Under the pieces are notes generated by a model that was not told where the DNA came from, did not search any database, and was given only the letters and a program-made list of their open reading frames with translations. This document shows positions 10,698-19,016 of a stretch of DNA of 45,292 bases, piece after piece; positions within the stretch are counted from its first letter, which is position 1, and each line of letters starts with the position of its first letter. Origin of the DNA: Acidobacteria bacterium Mor1. Lineage in GTDB: Bacteria; Acidobacteriota; Polarisedimenticolia; Polarisedimenticolales; Polarisedimenticolaceae. The DNA lies in NCBI GenBank assembly GCA_001664505.1, contig CP011806.1:1496109-1541400 (forward strand). Direction: 5' to 3'. Both the position numbers and the translations under genes were made by a program.

Positions 10698-12701
10698 TCA
10701 GAAGATCACCGAAACGCCGGCGCTGACCTGATGGTTGGCGCTGGTCAGCACCTGCTCGACCTCGACCGGCTCCTCGGGAGCGTCCAGGGTCGCCGCCCGG
10801 GCCGCCACCAGCAGCCGCCAGGACCCGCCCCGCTCGCTGAGGCGCAGGAGACTCTGAACCAGTCGGAATTCCAGGGACTCCTCGACGAGGGGGAAATCCT
10901 GCACGGTCTCGAGGCTCCGCTCGGAGACCTTGCGGTACTCCAGAACCACATCGGTGCCGCTGGGGATCACCTGGATCGCCAGGCTGCCGTTGGTGAAGTC
11001 GAGTGCGTGGTCGCCGAGCACCTGGAAGGGCGCGGCAAAGGCGGAGAGCGCCTTGAGGGTGCCGGTCGCTTCCCCCCGGGCAAACTCGAAGGAGGCCCGG
11101 GTGGTGGTCCAGTCGTGCTCGATGCCGATGCCGGCCCGGCGCGAGGAGGCATCGCCGTTGCTGAGGAAGATCGGCTGGACGGCCGAGAGGTCCCCGCCGG
11201 CGGTGTCTAGCTGGGTGGGCTGGAAGGAGAAGGCCCCTTTCAGCCGGGTCGTGCGGGTCAGCGGAACCAGCACATCCCCCTGATAGCCCAGAGGCTCCGC
11301 CACCTCGAACACCGGACGCAGGTCGCTGTCGCTGACCTCGTCGATCGATTGCTCGGAGGAACCGGAGTGGTAGGAGAGCAGCAGACGCAGTTGCACCCAG
11401 TCTTCGTTCCACGCGGCGCCGACCCGCGGCACCAGCAGCGACCGGCGGTCGGCGACCAGCGCCTGGCGGTAACCGACGCCGGCGATCAAGGTCAGCGGAC
11501 CGCTGACCGACCAGTTGTCCTCGGCGTTGAGGCCGAGGCTCCAGCCGTCGACCCATCCGGCGCTGGCGGGCACCACCGCATCGGTCAACGGGCGGACGGC
11601 GGTCAGGGGAAGCTCTTCGAATTCGGCACGCAGGCCGACCTTCACCTGGTGACGATCGGCAGGGGCGCTCTCGTAGACCCCTTCCGCACCCATGCGCCGG
11701 TTCAGCAGCGCCGGCTCGTACGGAAGCCCGGGGGACGCGATCCCCGGGTCCTCGACGCCGGCGGACAGCGCGCCCATGGCCATCGAGTGGTTCTGGTAGT
11801 CCATCCGCACGGACACCCGGGAAGCGGCGCTGATCTGCTTGGACCAGGCGGCGTCGTAACCCCAGGAACGGCGGCTCTGGGCGGAGCTGAGCGAAGGGTC
11901 GAGTCGCTCGAGGCCGCCGGAGTTGTAGAACGCCTTGACTGCCAGGGCCGCGTCGGCGCTGGTGTCGTAGGACAGGTCGAGGCGCAGGCCGGAGTTCTGC
12001 CGGCTCGCGATATCGCCGATGGAGCCCTCGCCTTCGCCCTGCAACCGCTCGCGGTAGCCCGAGAGACTGATGTTGCCCCGTTCGCCCAACGAACTGGAGA
12101 GACGCATGGCGGTTTCGGAACCGCGCAGCGACGAGGAGTTGGCCTCGATGCCGCCGCCGTTGGCCAGGGAGAAGCTGTGGTCCAGCCGCAGGTCGATCTC
12201 CCGGGCCACGCCGGCCAGGAACATCGGCTGACCGGCTGCGGGTTCGATGGTGCCGTGGGCCGCCGCCTCGGTCTCCCGCAGGATGCTGCGGCGAGGCAGG
12301 CGCAGGGCCCAGGACGCATCCCGGGGCAACTTGCCCTCCTGCGCGGCCTCGGACGTTTCGGCGGGACGCATCAAGAGGTCGATGGATGAATGAACGAGGG
12401 TGTCGATCTTGCCGAGGTAGGTGCGGTAGCCCCGCTTGATTGCGGCGACGCGGTAGAGGCCCGGAGCCAACCCGGCGACCCGGAAGCGCCCCTTCTCGTC
12501 GGTGCGGGCGGTCGCCGCCGGGACCGCGTCGACCAGGTTCTGCAGCAGGAGCACCTCGACGTTGCCCAACAGGTTGCCAAGGCCGTCGTGTGCAATTCCG
12601 GACAGGTGGTGAGGTTCGGTGACCTGGTCGGATGCAGACACCGGCGCCTGGATCAGGGCAAGCAGGACAATGATGGCGAACGCGAGGCGCGAGCTGCGCA
12701 T
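10698..12701 (-). CDS. Plug-less outer-membrane barrel-like protein with carboxypeptidase-regulatory domain
   Basis: 667 residues. A signal peptide (1-23, ending PVSAS) is followed by a carboxypeptidase-regulatory-like domain (about 30-115; KGRFRVAGLAPGLYRVAAIKRG). The rest alternates in the way of a TonB-receptor-like barrel and ends in a Phe-terminated strand (HQVSAGVSVIF), typical of outer-membrane insertion. I see no plug-domain motifs between the two parts, so it is shorter than a normal TonB receptor and may be a pore, an adhesin or a degenerate receptor. The ATG has GGAGAG 5 nt upstream and a good promoter 41 nt before it. The kinase gene lies 217 bp downstream on the same strand. Confidence 0.7.
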   Translation of the reverse strand: MRSSRLAFAIIVLLALIQAPVSASDQVTEPHHLSGIAHDGLGNLLGNVEVLLLQNLVDAVPAATARTDEKGRFRVAGLAPGLYRVAAIKRGYRTYLGKIDTLVHSSIDLLMRPAETSEAAQEGKLPRDASWALRLPRRSILRETEAAAHGTIEPAAGQPMFLAGVAREIDLRLDHSFSLANGGGIEANSSSLRGSETAMRLSSSLGERGNISLSGYRERLQGEGEGSIGDIASRQNSGLRLDLSYDTSADAALAVKAFYNSGGLERLDPSLSSAQSRRSWGYDAAWSKQISAASRVSVRMDYQNHSMAMGALSAGVEDPGIASPGLPYEPALLNRRMGAEGVYESAPADRHQVKVGLRAEFEELPLTAVRPLTDAVVPASAGWVDGWSLGLNAEDNWSVSGPLTLIAGVGYRQALVADRRSLLVPRVGAAWNEDWVQLRLLLSYHSGSSEQSIDEVSDSDLRPVFEVAEPLGYQGDVLVPLTRTTRLKGAFSFQPTQLDTAGGDLSAVQPIFLSNGDASSRRAGIGIEHDWTTTRASFEFARGEATGTLKALSAFAAPFQVLGDHALDFTNGSLAIQVIPSGTDVVLEYRKVSERSLETVQDFPLVEESLEFRLVQSLLRLSERGGSWRLLVAARAATLDAPEEPVEVEQVLTSANHQVSAGVSVIF

Positions 12702-12748
12702 CCCACTCTCCTCGGGGCCGGACCTCCCCTCAGAGTCCGACTGGTGCG

Positions 12749-12778
12749 ATCTTAAGGGTGCTGCCCGGGACTTGTCAA
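12749..12778 (-). promoter_or_regulatory. Sigma-70-type promoter of the barrel-protein gene
   Basis: On the minus strand a perfect TTGACA (12778-12773), an 18-nt spacer and TAAGAT (12754-12749). Predicted leader about 41 nt. On the plus strand the same spot reads TTGTCA with TAAGTT 17 nt later (12795-12800), so a weak back-to-back promoter for the divergent gene at 12824 may share this -35 region. Confidence 0.65.
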
Positions 12779-12823
12779 ATCTCCATACGACAATAAGTTA
12801 ACGCTCCGGAGGCTCGTCAAACC

Positions 12824-13645
12824 ATGAGATTCGGCCGGACCCTGCTGATTTTGCTGACCCTGGCGCAATTCCTGCCAGGAATGTCCGTCGAGGCTGCAAC
12901 TTTCGAGCTGCGCCCAAAATCGGTCATTTCTCTCGACGTACGGCCGATGATCCAGGTCGCGGGCCAGTCCGGCACCCTGGCCCCGCGCCGGCTGGACCTG
13001 GACCCCGCCGACGGCGGAGTCCTCGAGTTCGAGGTCGTCTGGCCCGTAGGCGAGCGCAGCCGGCTGCGGCTGTTCGCCCTGCCTGCCGGCTCCACGGAGC
13101 CGGACGTTCACCCGGTTCGCCTGGAGGCGGAGCTCGTGCTGGAGGACCGCACACGGGTGGTCGCCCGGCGGGAGTTGAGCCTGACCGAGGGGCGAACCGG
13201 CCTGTTCGAGCTGTTCCGCCGCGGCGCCGAGTCGCTGTCCCTGGCGATCTCCGCCGAGGCGACGGTGATTCACGAGTTGGCGCGGCCGAGCCTCGGCCTC
13301 CCGGTCGGCCTGCGGGTAGAGGTCGAGTACATGGGACCCCACGGTGCGGTGCCCCTCGAGACCAATCACCTCTCGACCTTCCTCGGCGAACCGGTGACCT
13401 ATGCCTTCGATCGGGGTGCCGACGACTCCCGCCAGTCGATGCACCTGACCCTCGAGCCGGTGTCCCGCAAGGCGGACCTGCTGGAAATCCGCATCGAGTT
13501 CAGCGGCAGCCTTCCGGGCGAACAACGGCTCCTGCTCAGCCGCCGCGAGACCCTGTTCACCACGCGACAGACGACGAGCAGCCTGCTGGTGACGCACGGC
13601 GAGCCCGCCACCGGTTACCGCTTCCGCATCACGCCCGACTTCTAG
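12824..13645 (+). CDS. Exported protein of unknown function
   Basis: 273 residues that I do not recognise. Residues 1-24 are a clear signal peptide (LLILLTLAQFLPGMSVEA). The mature part is rich in beta-strand-like alternation and has no cysteine, so it is probably an all-beta periplasmic or outer-membrane-attached protein; it ends ...YRFRITPDF. The ATG has GGAGG 13 nt upstream. It is divergent from the barrel-protein gene across 122 bp and 61 nt ahead of the amidase gene. The aromatic C-terminus hints at outer-membrane association but is weak evidence. Confidence 0.7.
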   Translation: MRFGRTLLILLTLAQFLPGMSVEAATFELRPKSVISLDVRPMIQVAGQSGTLAPRRLDLDPADGGVLEFEVVWPVGERSRLRLFALPAGSTEPDVHPVRLEAELVLEDRTRVVARRELSLTEGRTGLFELFRRGAESLSLAISAEATVIHELARPSLGLPVGLRVEVEYMGPHGAVPLETNHLSTFLGEPVTYAFDRGADDSRQSMHLTLEPVSRKADLLEIRIEFSGSLPGEQRLLLSRRETLFTTRQTTSSLLVTHGEPATGYRFRITPDF

Positions 13646-13690
13646 ACGCTCCCGCGAATCTGCGAGGCGAACGGCGCGGAACCGACATCC

Positions 13691-13698
13691 TGCTACAA
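13691..13698 (+). promoter_or_regulatory. Extended -10 element immediately upstream of the amidase gene
   Basis: TGC-TACAAT (13690-13698 including the flanking base) ends 8 nt before the GTG at 13707. No -35 and no Shine-Dalgarno are visible. Transcription would begin at or 1-2 nt before the start codon, giving a leaderless mRNA. Confidence 0.5.
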
Positions 13699-13706
13699 TC
13701 GAATGC

Positions 13707-15512
13707 GTGCGCATCGACGCGGAAACGCCGCCGACCCACCCTCGCGGGCGCCTGCGCGGCGCCGGTCGGCTCCTCGACACCCCACTGATCGTCGCCCTTG
13801 CTCTGCTCGTTCTCGCCGTGCCGCTCGGCGCGTCGGCCTACGCCGAGGCACCGCCGGAATCGATCGCGATCAGTGAGGAGTTGCGGCTCGGCGTTCGGGA
13901 CGGCCGGGACATCGAACTCCACGTGCGCCCCTCGGACAACGACGACTACCGCAGCCTGGCCGAACGCCTTTGCGCCAACGCTGCCGCCGCCGATGCGATC
14001 CGAGCCTGGAACGGCAGGGTCGCCGTCGATCCCTCGGTCTGGATTCGCGTGCCGCTGCCGCTGCTCTCGGCGGACTACCGCGTCCTGGTCCTGCGCAGCC
14101 TGTTCCCCGAGGACCGCTACGACGGGGAAGACTGGGTGCACGTGGCCCGGCGCGGACGGCTGCCGCTCTACAACGTCGGGCTATGGCAGGTCGCCGAATG
14201 GTTCACCGGAAACGGAGAGCACTTCGCCACCCTGCAGCAGGCCAATGCCCTGACCTCACCGGAACTGACCGCGGGGCAGCAGGTGCGCATCCCCGCGCGG
14301 CTGTTGATCCCGGCGTTGCGGCTCTCCCCGCGTTCGGCCGACGGCCTGCTGGAATACGGCGCCGACGGCGCCGGTTCCTACGCCGGCTACCGACTCAAGT
14401 CGGGCGAGGCGCTCTACACATCGGTGGTGGTGCGCTTCACCGGCCGCAGCGGCTCCGAAGACGTCAACGCCCTCGCCGCCCAGATCGCCGAGCGCAGCGG
14501 CGTTCGCGACGCCCGGGACATCCCGGTCGACTACCTGATCAAGATTCCCTTCGACGTGCTCGAGCCGGACTACCTGCCGCCGAACCACCCCCGGCGGCTG
14601 GAAGCCGAGGCGGCCCGGGCGGAGATGGCCGAGGCCCTGGCGCGGGAACCGGTGCGGATGACCGAGGGCGGCCTCGAGGGTGTGGTGGTGGTGATCGATC
14701 CCGGTCACGGCGGCGCCGATCCCGGGACCCACGGCAACGGTATCTGGGAGCGGGACCACGTCTACGACGTCGCCTGCCGGCTGAAGCAGAAGCTGGAGCG
14801 CTACTCCGCCGCCCAGGTCGTGATGACTTTGAAGAACGCGCAGAACTGCACGATCCAGAACAAGGACAAGCTGCCAGCGTTCACCAAGGGTGAGATCCAG
14901 ACCGACCCACCTTTCGTTGCCGGCAACACGGCGCAGGCCCGGGTCGGGGTCAACCTGCGTTGGTACCTGGCCAACTCGATCATGCGCGATGCGGTGAAGA
15001 GAGGGGTCTCCGCCGACCGGATCGTCTTCCTCTCGATCCACGCCGACAGCCGCCACCCCTCGCTGCGCGGCACCATGGTCTACGTCCCCGGCGCCAAGTA
15101 CCGGGCACGGACCTACGCCCACAACAGCAAGACCTATCGCCGCTTCTCCGAGGTGCGCGAGAAGTCCTCGATCAAGTTCTCCCGCAAGTCCAGGGTCCGC
15201 TCCGAGGCGATCTCCCAGAAGCTGGCCAAGGAGATCGTCGCCTCGTTCCGCCAGGCGGGGCTGCCGGTGCAGAAGCACCAGCCGATCCGCAACCGGGTGA
15301 TCCGGGGCAAGGGGGTCTGGGTCCCGGCGGTGATCCGGGCCAACGCGATCCCGGCGAAGGTGCTGGTGGAGCTGCTGAACCTGCCCAACCCCAAGGACGC
15401 CGCGTTGATGGCCTCGGCCCGGGAACGGGACCGGATGGCCGGCGCCCTGTTCGACTCCCTGTTCGGCTACTTCGGCGAGGAGCCCCCGGAGCTCCAGGCC
15501 GCCCGACCTTGA
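13707..15512 (+). CDS. N-acetylmuramoyl-L-alanine amidase with LysM-like repeats
   Basis: A 601-residue periplasmic amidase_3 enzyme that cleaves the amide bond between MurNAc and the peptide stem. A hydrophobic signal region lies at about 27-47. Three LysM-like peptidoglycan-binding segments follow (about 55-115, 135-200 and 220-290; the middle one reads FATLQQANAL...LTAGQQVRIP). The catalytic domain starts at about 325 with the zinc His in IDPGHGGADPGT, a Glu in WERDHVYD, the second His in LSIHADS and the catalytic Glu in KVLVELLN. GTG 13707 is the first start in frame with a -10 element 8 nt before it and no ribosome site. Its role is likely daughter-cell separation or wall turnover. Confidence 0.9.
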   Translation: MRIDAETPPTHPRGRLRGAGRLLDTPLIVALALLVLAVPLGASAYAEAPPESIAISEELRLGVRDGRDIELHVRPSDNDDYRSLAERLCANAAAADAIRAWNGRVAVDPSVWIRVPLPLLSADYRVLVLRSLFPEDRYDGEDWVHVARRGRLPLYNVGLWQVAEWFTGNGEHFATLQQANALTSPELTAGQQVRIPARLLIPALRLSPRSADGLLEYGADGAGSYAGYRLKSGEALYTSVVVRFTGRSGSEDVNALAAQIAERSGVRDARDIPVDYLIKIPFDVLEPDYLPPNHPRRLEAEAARAEMAEALAREPVRMTEGGLEGVVVVIDPGHGGADPGTHGNGIWERDHVYDVACRLKQKLERYSAAQVVMTLKNAQNCTIQNKDKLPAFTKGEIQTDPPFVAGNTAQARVGVNLRWYLANSIMRDAVKRGVSADRIVFLSIHADSRHPSLRGTMVYVPGAKYRARTYAHNSKTYRRFSEVREKSSIKFSRKSRVRSEAISQKLAKEIVASFRQAGLPVQKHQPIRNRVIRGKGVWVPAVIRANAIPAKVLVELLNLPNPKDAALMASARERDRMAGALFDSLFGYFGEEPPELQAARP

Positions 15513-15537
15513 CAGGTTCGAGCCCCGATTCTAACTA
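15509..15537 (+). promoter_or_regulatory. Sigma-70-type promoter of the FmdB-type gene, overlapping the amidase stop
   Basis: A perfect TTGACA (15509-15514), a 17-nt spacer and TAACTA (15532-15537). The amidase stop codon TGA (15510-15512) lies inside the -35 hexamer. Transcription would start near 15544, about 70 nt before the ATG. Confidence 0.6.
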
Positions 15538-15613
15538 TGGACGGTGGACGGGCCGGATCTCCAGGCCAGGAGAGGAACCGGTCCGGGATCCCGTTTGCGG
15601 AGGCCCAGGACAG

Positions 15614-15889
15614 ATGCCGATCTACGAATATCGCTGCAAAGACTGTGAAAACGTCATCGAGGTACTCCTCGGGATGAACGCCCGTCAGCCCCGCAAGTGC
15701 AAGGAATGCTCCGGGACTCTGGAGAAAATGATCTCCCGCACCTCGTTCCAGCTGAAGGGCGGCGGTTGGTTCGACCAGGGCTACGGCGCCGGCTCCGGCA
15801 CCGGCAAGTCCTCGGGCGGCAAGAGCGAGGGCAAGTCCTCCTCCAAGCCGAAAAAGGCGGCCAAGGCCGCCGGCGGCAAGAACGACTGA
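15614..15889 (+). CDS. FmdB-type zinc-ribbon protein
   Basis: 91 residues. The N-terminal half is the FmdB/CxxC_CxxC regulatory family: MPIYEYRCKDC, then CKECSGTLEKMISRTSFQL, so two Cys-x2-Cys knuckles bind one zinc. The C-terminal half is a Gly/Ser/Lys-rich tail ending in a lysine/alanine stretch, probably disordered and able to bind nucleic acid. The family is widespread and linked by name to formamidase regulation, but its role is not established. AGGA lies a few bases before the ATG. The reading frame is open far upstream within the amidase gene, but only this start gives the family N-terminus. Confidence 0.88.
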   Translation: MPIYEYRCKDCENVIEVLLGMNARQPRKCKECSGTLEKMISRTSFQLKGGGWFDQGYGAGSGTGKSSGGKSEGKSSSKPKKAAKAAGGKND

Positions 15890-15932
15890 CCCTCCCCTCC
15901 CCGGGGCCTCCCGGCCCCCGTCCCCGGCCAAA

Positions 15933-15962
15933 TTGACCCGGTTCTGACCCGCATGGAATAAT
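15933..15962 (+). promoter_or_regulatory. Sigma-70-type promoter of purD-mtaB
   Basis: TTGACC (15933-15938), 18-nt spacer, AATAAT (15957-15962). Predicted leader about 44 nt before the purD ATG. A GGGGCC-TCCC-GGCCCC hairpin at 15903-15918, with no T-run, lies just upstream and may help end the preceding transcript. Confidence 0.55.
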
Positions 15963-16012
15963 CCCCGGTCTTTTGCAGGCCTACCCGGGCCTCGAGCAAG
16001 GAGATCGGTTCC

Positions 16013-17299
16013 ATGCGCGTCCTCGTCGTGGGCAGCGGCGGCCGTGAGGCTGCCCTGGTCTGGGCTCTGCACACCAGCCCCTCCATCGACCGGCTGTGCT
16101 GCGCGCCGGGCAGTGCCGGCATCGCACGCCTCGCCGAGCGCGTGCCGATCTCCGTCGACGATATCGACGGCCTGGTCGACCACGCCGTCGCCGAACGCTA
16201 CGACCTGGTCGTGGTCGGCCCCGAGGCACCTCTCTGCGCCGGACTCTCCGACCGCTTGCGCAGCCACGGCATCGATGTGTTCGGGCCGTCGGCAGCCGCC
16301 GCCGAGCTGGAGGGCAGCAAGGCCTTCTCCAAGGAGTTCATGGCGCGGCACGACATTCCCACCGCAGGCTTCAAGGTCTTCACCGAGGCCGACGCCGCCC
16401 TGGCCTATCTGCGCGATCCCGGCACCCGCTACCCGCTGGTGGTCAAAGCCGACGGCCTGGCAGCGGGCAAGGGGGTGATCCTGGCGGACACTGCCGATGA
16501 GGCCTGCGCCGCCGCGGCGGACATGCTCGACGGAGGCGCCTTCGGCGATGCCGGCCGGCGGGTGGTTATCGAGGACCGGCTGGTCGGACGCGAAGTCTCC
16601 TTCTTCGTTCTGAGCGACGGCAGCCGCTACGTCGAGCTCGCTACCTGCCAGGACTACAAGCGCGCCCTCGACGGCGACGCCGGCAACAACACCGGCGGGA
16701 TGGGCTGCTACTCCCCGTCGGTCTACCTCGACGCGGAGACCCGGCGCACGATTCGCGAGAAGGTCATCGAACCGACCATTCGCGGCATGGCCGAGGAGGG
16801 CCGCGCCTATCGCGGCGTGCTCTACACCGGACTGATGCTGACCGAGCAGGGCCCCCAGGTGCTGGAGTACAACGCCCGCTTCGGCGACCCCGAGACCCAG
16901 GTATTGATGCCCCGGCTCGACGGCGACTGGCTGCCGCTGCTCCAGGCCTGCGCCCGGGGCAGCCTGGAAGGGGTCGAGCCCCGCTGGAAGGATGAAGCCG
17001 CGGTCTGCGTCGTGATGGCCGCCGGCGGCTACCCCGGCTCCTACGAGAAAGGCACGGCGATCGCCGGTCTCAACGACGCCGAGGGACAGCCCGGCGTGAT
17101 CGTCTACCACGCCGGCACCGACGGCGGCGACGAAGAGGGCTGGAAGACCGCGGGCGGGCGCGTGCTGGGGGTCACCGCTACCGGCGCGACGCTGGCAGAC
17201 GCCCGCGACCGGGCATACGCCGCGGTGGAACGGATTCGCTGGGACGCCGAACACCACCGCACCGACATCGCCCTCGACGCCATCAAGCGCGACGCCTGA
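16013..17299 (+). CDS. purD: Phosphoribosylamine-glycine ligase (GARS)
   Basis: 428 residues, the standard length. An ATP-grasp enzyme that joins glycine to 5-phosphoribosylamine in step 2 of purine synthesis. It begins with the PurD N-terminus [15 protein letters not shown]. It has the VVVGPEAPL motif, the ATP-grasp glycine loop [13 protein letters not shown], the family stretch [15 protein letters not shown], and the metal/substrate segment [18 protein letters not shown] lies 9 nt before the ATG. It is 13 nt ahead of mtaB and probably cotranscribed with it. Confidence 0.97.
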   Translation: MRVLVVGSGGREAALVWALHTSPSIDRLCCAPGSAGIARLAERVPISVDDIDGLVDHAVAERYDLVVVGPEAPLCAGLSDRLRSHGIDVFGPSAAAAELEGSKAFSKEFMARHDIPTAGFKVFTEADAALAYLRDPGTRYPLVVKADGLAAGKGVILADTADEACAAAADMLDGGAFGDAGRRVVIEDRLVGREVSFFVLSDGSRYVELATCQDYKRALDGDAGNNTGGMGCYSPSVYLDAETRRTIREKVIEPTIRGMAEEGRAYRGVLYTGLMLTEQGPQVLEYNARFGDPETQVLMPRLDGDWLPLLQACARGSLEGVEPRWKDEAAVCVVMAAGGYPGSYEKGTAIAGLNDAEGQPGVIVYHAGTDGGDEEGWKTAGGRVLGVTATGATLADARDRAYAAVERIRWDAEHHRTDIALDAIKRDA

Positions 17300-17312
17300 T
17301 CGAGATCACGCC

Positions 17313-18668
17313 ATGGGTTTCCACACGATCACCTTGGGCTGCAAGCTCAACCAGTTCGACACCGCCGCGATCGAAGCGGAGCTGATGCGGCGGGGCCTGT
17401 CACCGGCTGCGGATGCCGGCGACGCCCGGGTGGTGATCGTGAACACCTGCACCGTGACCGGCAAGGCGGATGCGGAAGCCCGCAAACTGATCCGGGGCGT
17501 CCGCCGGCGTAACGCCGGCTGCAAGCTCCTGGTCACCGGCTGTTACGCCGAACTCGACGGCGAACGGATCGCCGCCATCGACGGCGTCGACCGGGTCTTC
17601 GGCAACCGGGACAAGCACCGGCTCCCGGAGATCCTCGACGAGGTCGGTATCGCGGCGCCCGAGCAGAACACGGGCGATCTGGACCGGGGTTGCGATGCGC
17701 TGCACTTCGGCGATCGCTCCCGGGCGTTCCTGCGGGTGCAGGAGGGCTGCAACCTTCGCTGCTCGTACTGCGTGATCCCGAAGGTCCGGGGGCTCAGCCG
17801 CTCGACGCCGCCGCAGCAGGTGGCGGAGATGTTCGGCAGCCTGCTCGGAAGGGGCTACCGGGAGGTCGTGCTGACCGGGGTCAACACCGGGGACTACGGC
17901 AAGGACCTCGATCCACCCCGCTCCCTGGCGGACCTGCTGCGTGAGCTGCTGGAAGTTTGCCCGGACGCCGACGCGCCCCGGCGCAGCCGCATCCGGCTCA
18001 ACTCCCTGGAGCCGCTGACGGTGACCGACGAGATCATCGCGCTCATGGCGGCAGACCGCCGCCTGGCGCCCCACCTGCAGGTTCCGCTGCAGTCCGGCTC
18101 CGAGACGATCCTGCGCCGCATGCGCCGCAACTACCGGCTGTCGCAGTACACCGACCGGCTGGAGCGGCTGCGGTCGGCGGTGCCCCACGTGGGACTGGGT
18201 GCCGATGTGATCATCGGATTCCCCGGCGAAACCGACGAGCTGTTCGAGGAGTGCTACCGCTTCATCGAGAACTCGCCGCTCAACTACCTTCACGTGTTCG
18301 CCTGGTCGCCCCGCCCGGGAACTCCGGCAGCGGACCTCGAGGATCGGGTGCACGGGTCGAAGGTGAAGGAACGCTCGGCGCGGCTGCGGGAACTCGCCGC
18401 CCGGCTGGGGCTGCGCTTCCGCCGGGGATTCGAGGGGCGCCCGCTGGATGCCGTCATCCTCGGCCCCAGGGAGGACGGCCGGATCCGGGCGTTGACCGGG
18501 AACTTCATCGAGGTCAGCCTGCCCGCCCGAACCGAAGTCCCCCGTGGCAGCATGCTCGACGTGGTGATCACCGAGGCCCGGGAAGAGGAAACCCTGGCCG
18601 TGCCGGCGGACAGCGGACAAACAAAAGCCCCGCCGGCGGATGCCGGCGAGGCCGTCGAACTCGTCTGA
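17313..18668 (+). CDS. mtaB: tRNA threonylcarbamoyladenosine methylthiotransferase (MtaB type)
   Basis: 451 residues. A radical-SAM enzyme that adds a methylthio group to t6A37 of tRNA, improving decoding of ANN codons. The N-terminal domain binds an auxiliary Fe-S cluster through C10 (TLGCKLNQFD), C46 (VNTCTVTG) and C77 (VTGCYAEL). The radical-SAM cluster is C146/C150/C153 in EGCNLRCSYC. The LGCKLNQ form and FGNRDKHRLP segment favour MtaB over MiaB or RimO. A TRAM-like C-terminal domain ends in a Pro/Ala-rich tail whose DNA also encodes the terminator of the convergent HU gene. The ribosome site is weak. Confidence 0.9.
   Translation: MGFHTITLGCKLNQFDTAAIEAELMRRGLSPAADAGDARVVIVNTCTVTGKADAEARKLIRGVRRRNAGCKLLVTGCYAELDGERIAAIDGVDRVFGNRDKHRLPEILDEVGIAAPEQNTGDLDRGCDALHFGDRSRAFLRVQEGCNLRCSYCVIPKVRGLSRSTPPQQVAEMFGSLLGRGYREVVLTGVNTGDYGKDLDPPRSLADLLRELLEVCPDADAPRRSRIRLNSLEPLTVTDEIIALMAADRRLAPHLQVPLQSGSETILRRMRRNYRLSQYTDRLERLRSAVPHVGLGADVIIGFPGETDELFEECYRFIENSPLNYLHVFAWSPRPGTPAADLEDRVHGSKVKERSARLRELAARLGLRFRRGFEGRPLDAVILGPREDGRIRALTGNFIEVSLPARTEVPRGSMLDVVITEAREEETLAVPADSGQTKAPPADAGEAVELV
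18617..18652 (-). terminator. Intrinsic terminator of the HU gene, inside the 3' end of mtaB
   Basis: An 11-bp stem (arms 18627-18637 and 18642-18652, one G-U pair) with loop ATCC is followed on the minus strand by TTTTGTTTG. It starts 33 nt after the HU stop. All of it lies in mtaB coding sequence and encodes part of the MtaB tail. Confidence 0.85.
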
Positions 18669-18684
18669 GCCCTTCCCGGCTGAA

Positions 18685-18957
18685 CTAGCCGATCAGGTCC
18701 TTGAGCGTCTTGGCCACCGTGAATTTGACCACGGTCTTGGCCGGAATCTGAATCGCCTCACCCGTTGCCGGGTTACGGCCGACCCGGGCCTGGCGGTGCT
18801 GCACCTTGAACTTGCCAAGCCCCTTGAGCGGAACTTCGCCTCCGGCCCGAATCTGCCCCTCGATGATCGAGGTAAGGCCTTCGAGCATGGCCTTGGCGAG
18901 CTTGCGGTCGGTACCGGTCTCGTCCGCCAGGGCTTGAATCAACTCCGTTCTCGTCAT
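18685..18957 (-). CDS. HU-family DNA-binding protein
   Basis: 90 residues, the classic HU/IHF length. The N-terminus reads MTRTELIQALADETG. The beta-arm motif GRNPATGEAIQIP, which inserts into the minor groove, is intact, and the C-terminus ends KTVVKFTVAKTLKDLIG. It bends and compacts DNA as a dimer. The frame is open to 19020, but ATG 18957 has GGAGGAG 8 nt upstream and gives the family start. It is the last gene of a minus-strand operon after aroK (59-nt gap) and has its own terminator. HU versus IHF cannot be decided, but HU is more likely. Confidence 0.95.
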   Translation of the reverse strand: MTRTELIQALADETGTDRKLAKAMLEGLTSIIEGQIRAGGEVPLKGLGKFKVQHRQARVGRNPATGEAIQIPAKTVVKFTVAKTLKDLIG

Positions 18958-19016
18958 CAGCGCTCCTCCGTTGGGCTGTGGTCGAGCGGCGTTGTACCAC
19001 CGCTGTGGAAGGAAAA

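Noticed and set aside
12772-12800. Strong plus-strand promoter for the gene at 12824
   Set aside because: TTGTCA-N17-TAAGTT exists but is weak; mentioned with the minus-strand promoter and not listed alone.
15515-15530. GGTTCGAGCCCC, like a tRNA T-arm
   Set aside because: No acceptor stem, anticodon arm or 3' end around it; it is spacer of a promoter.
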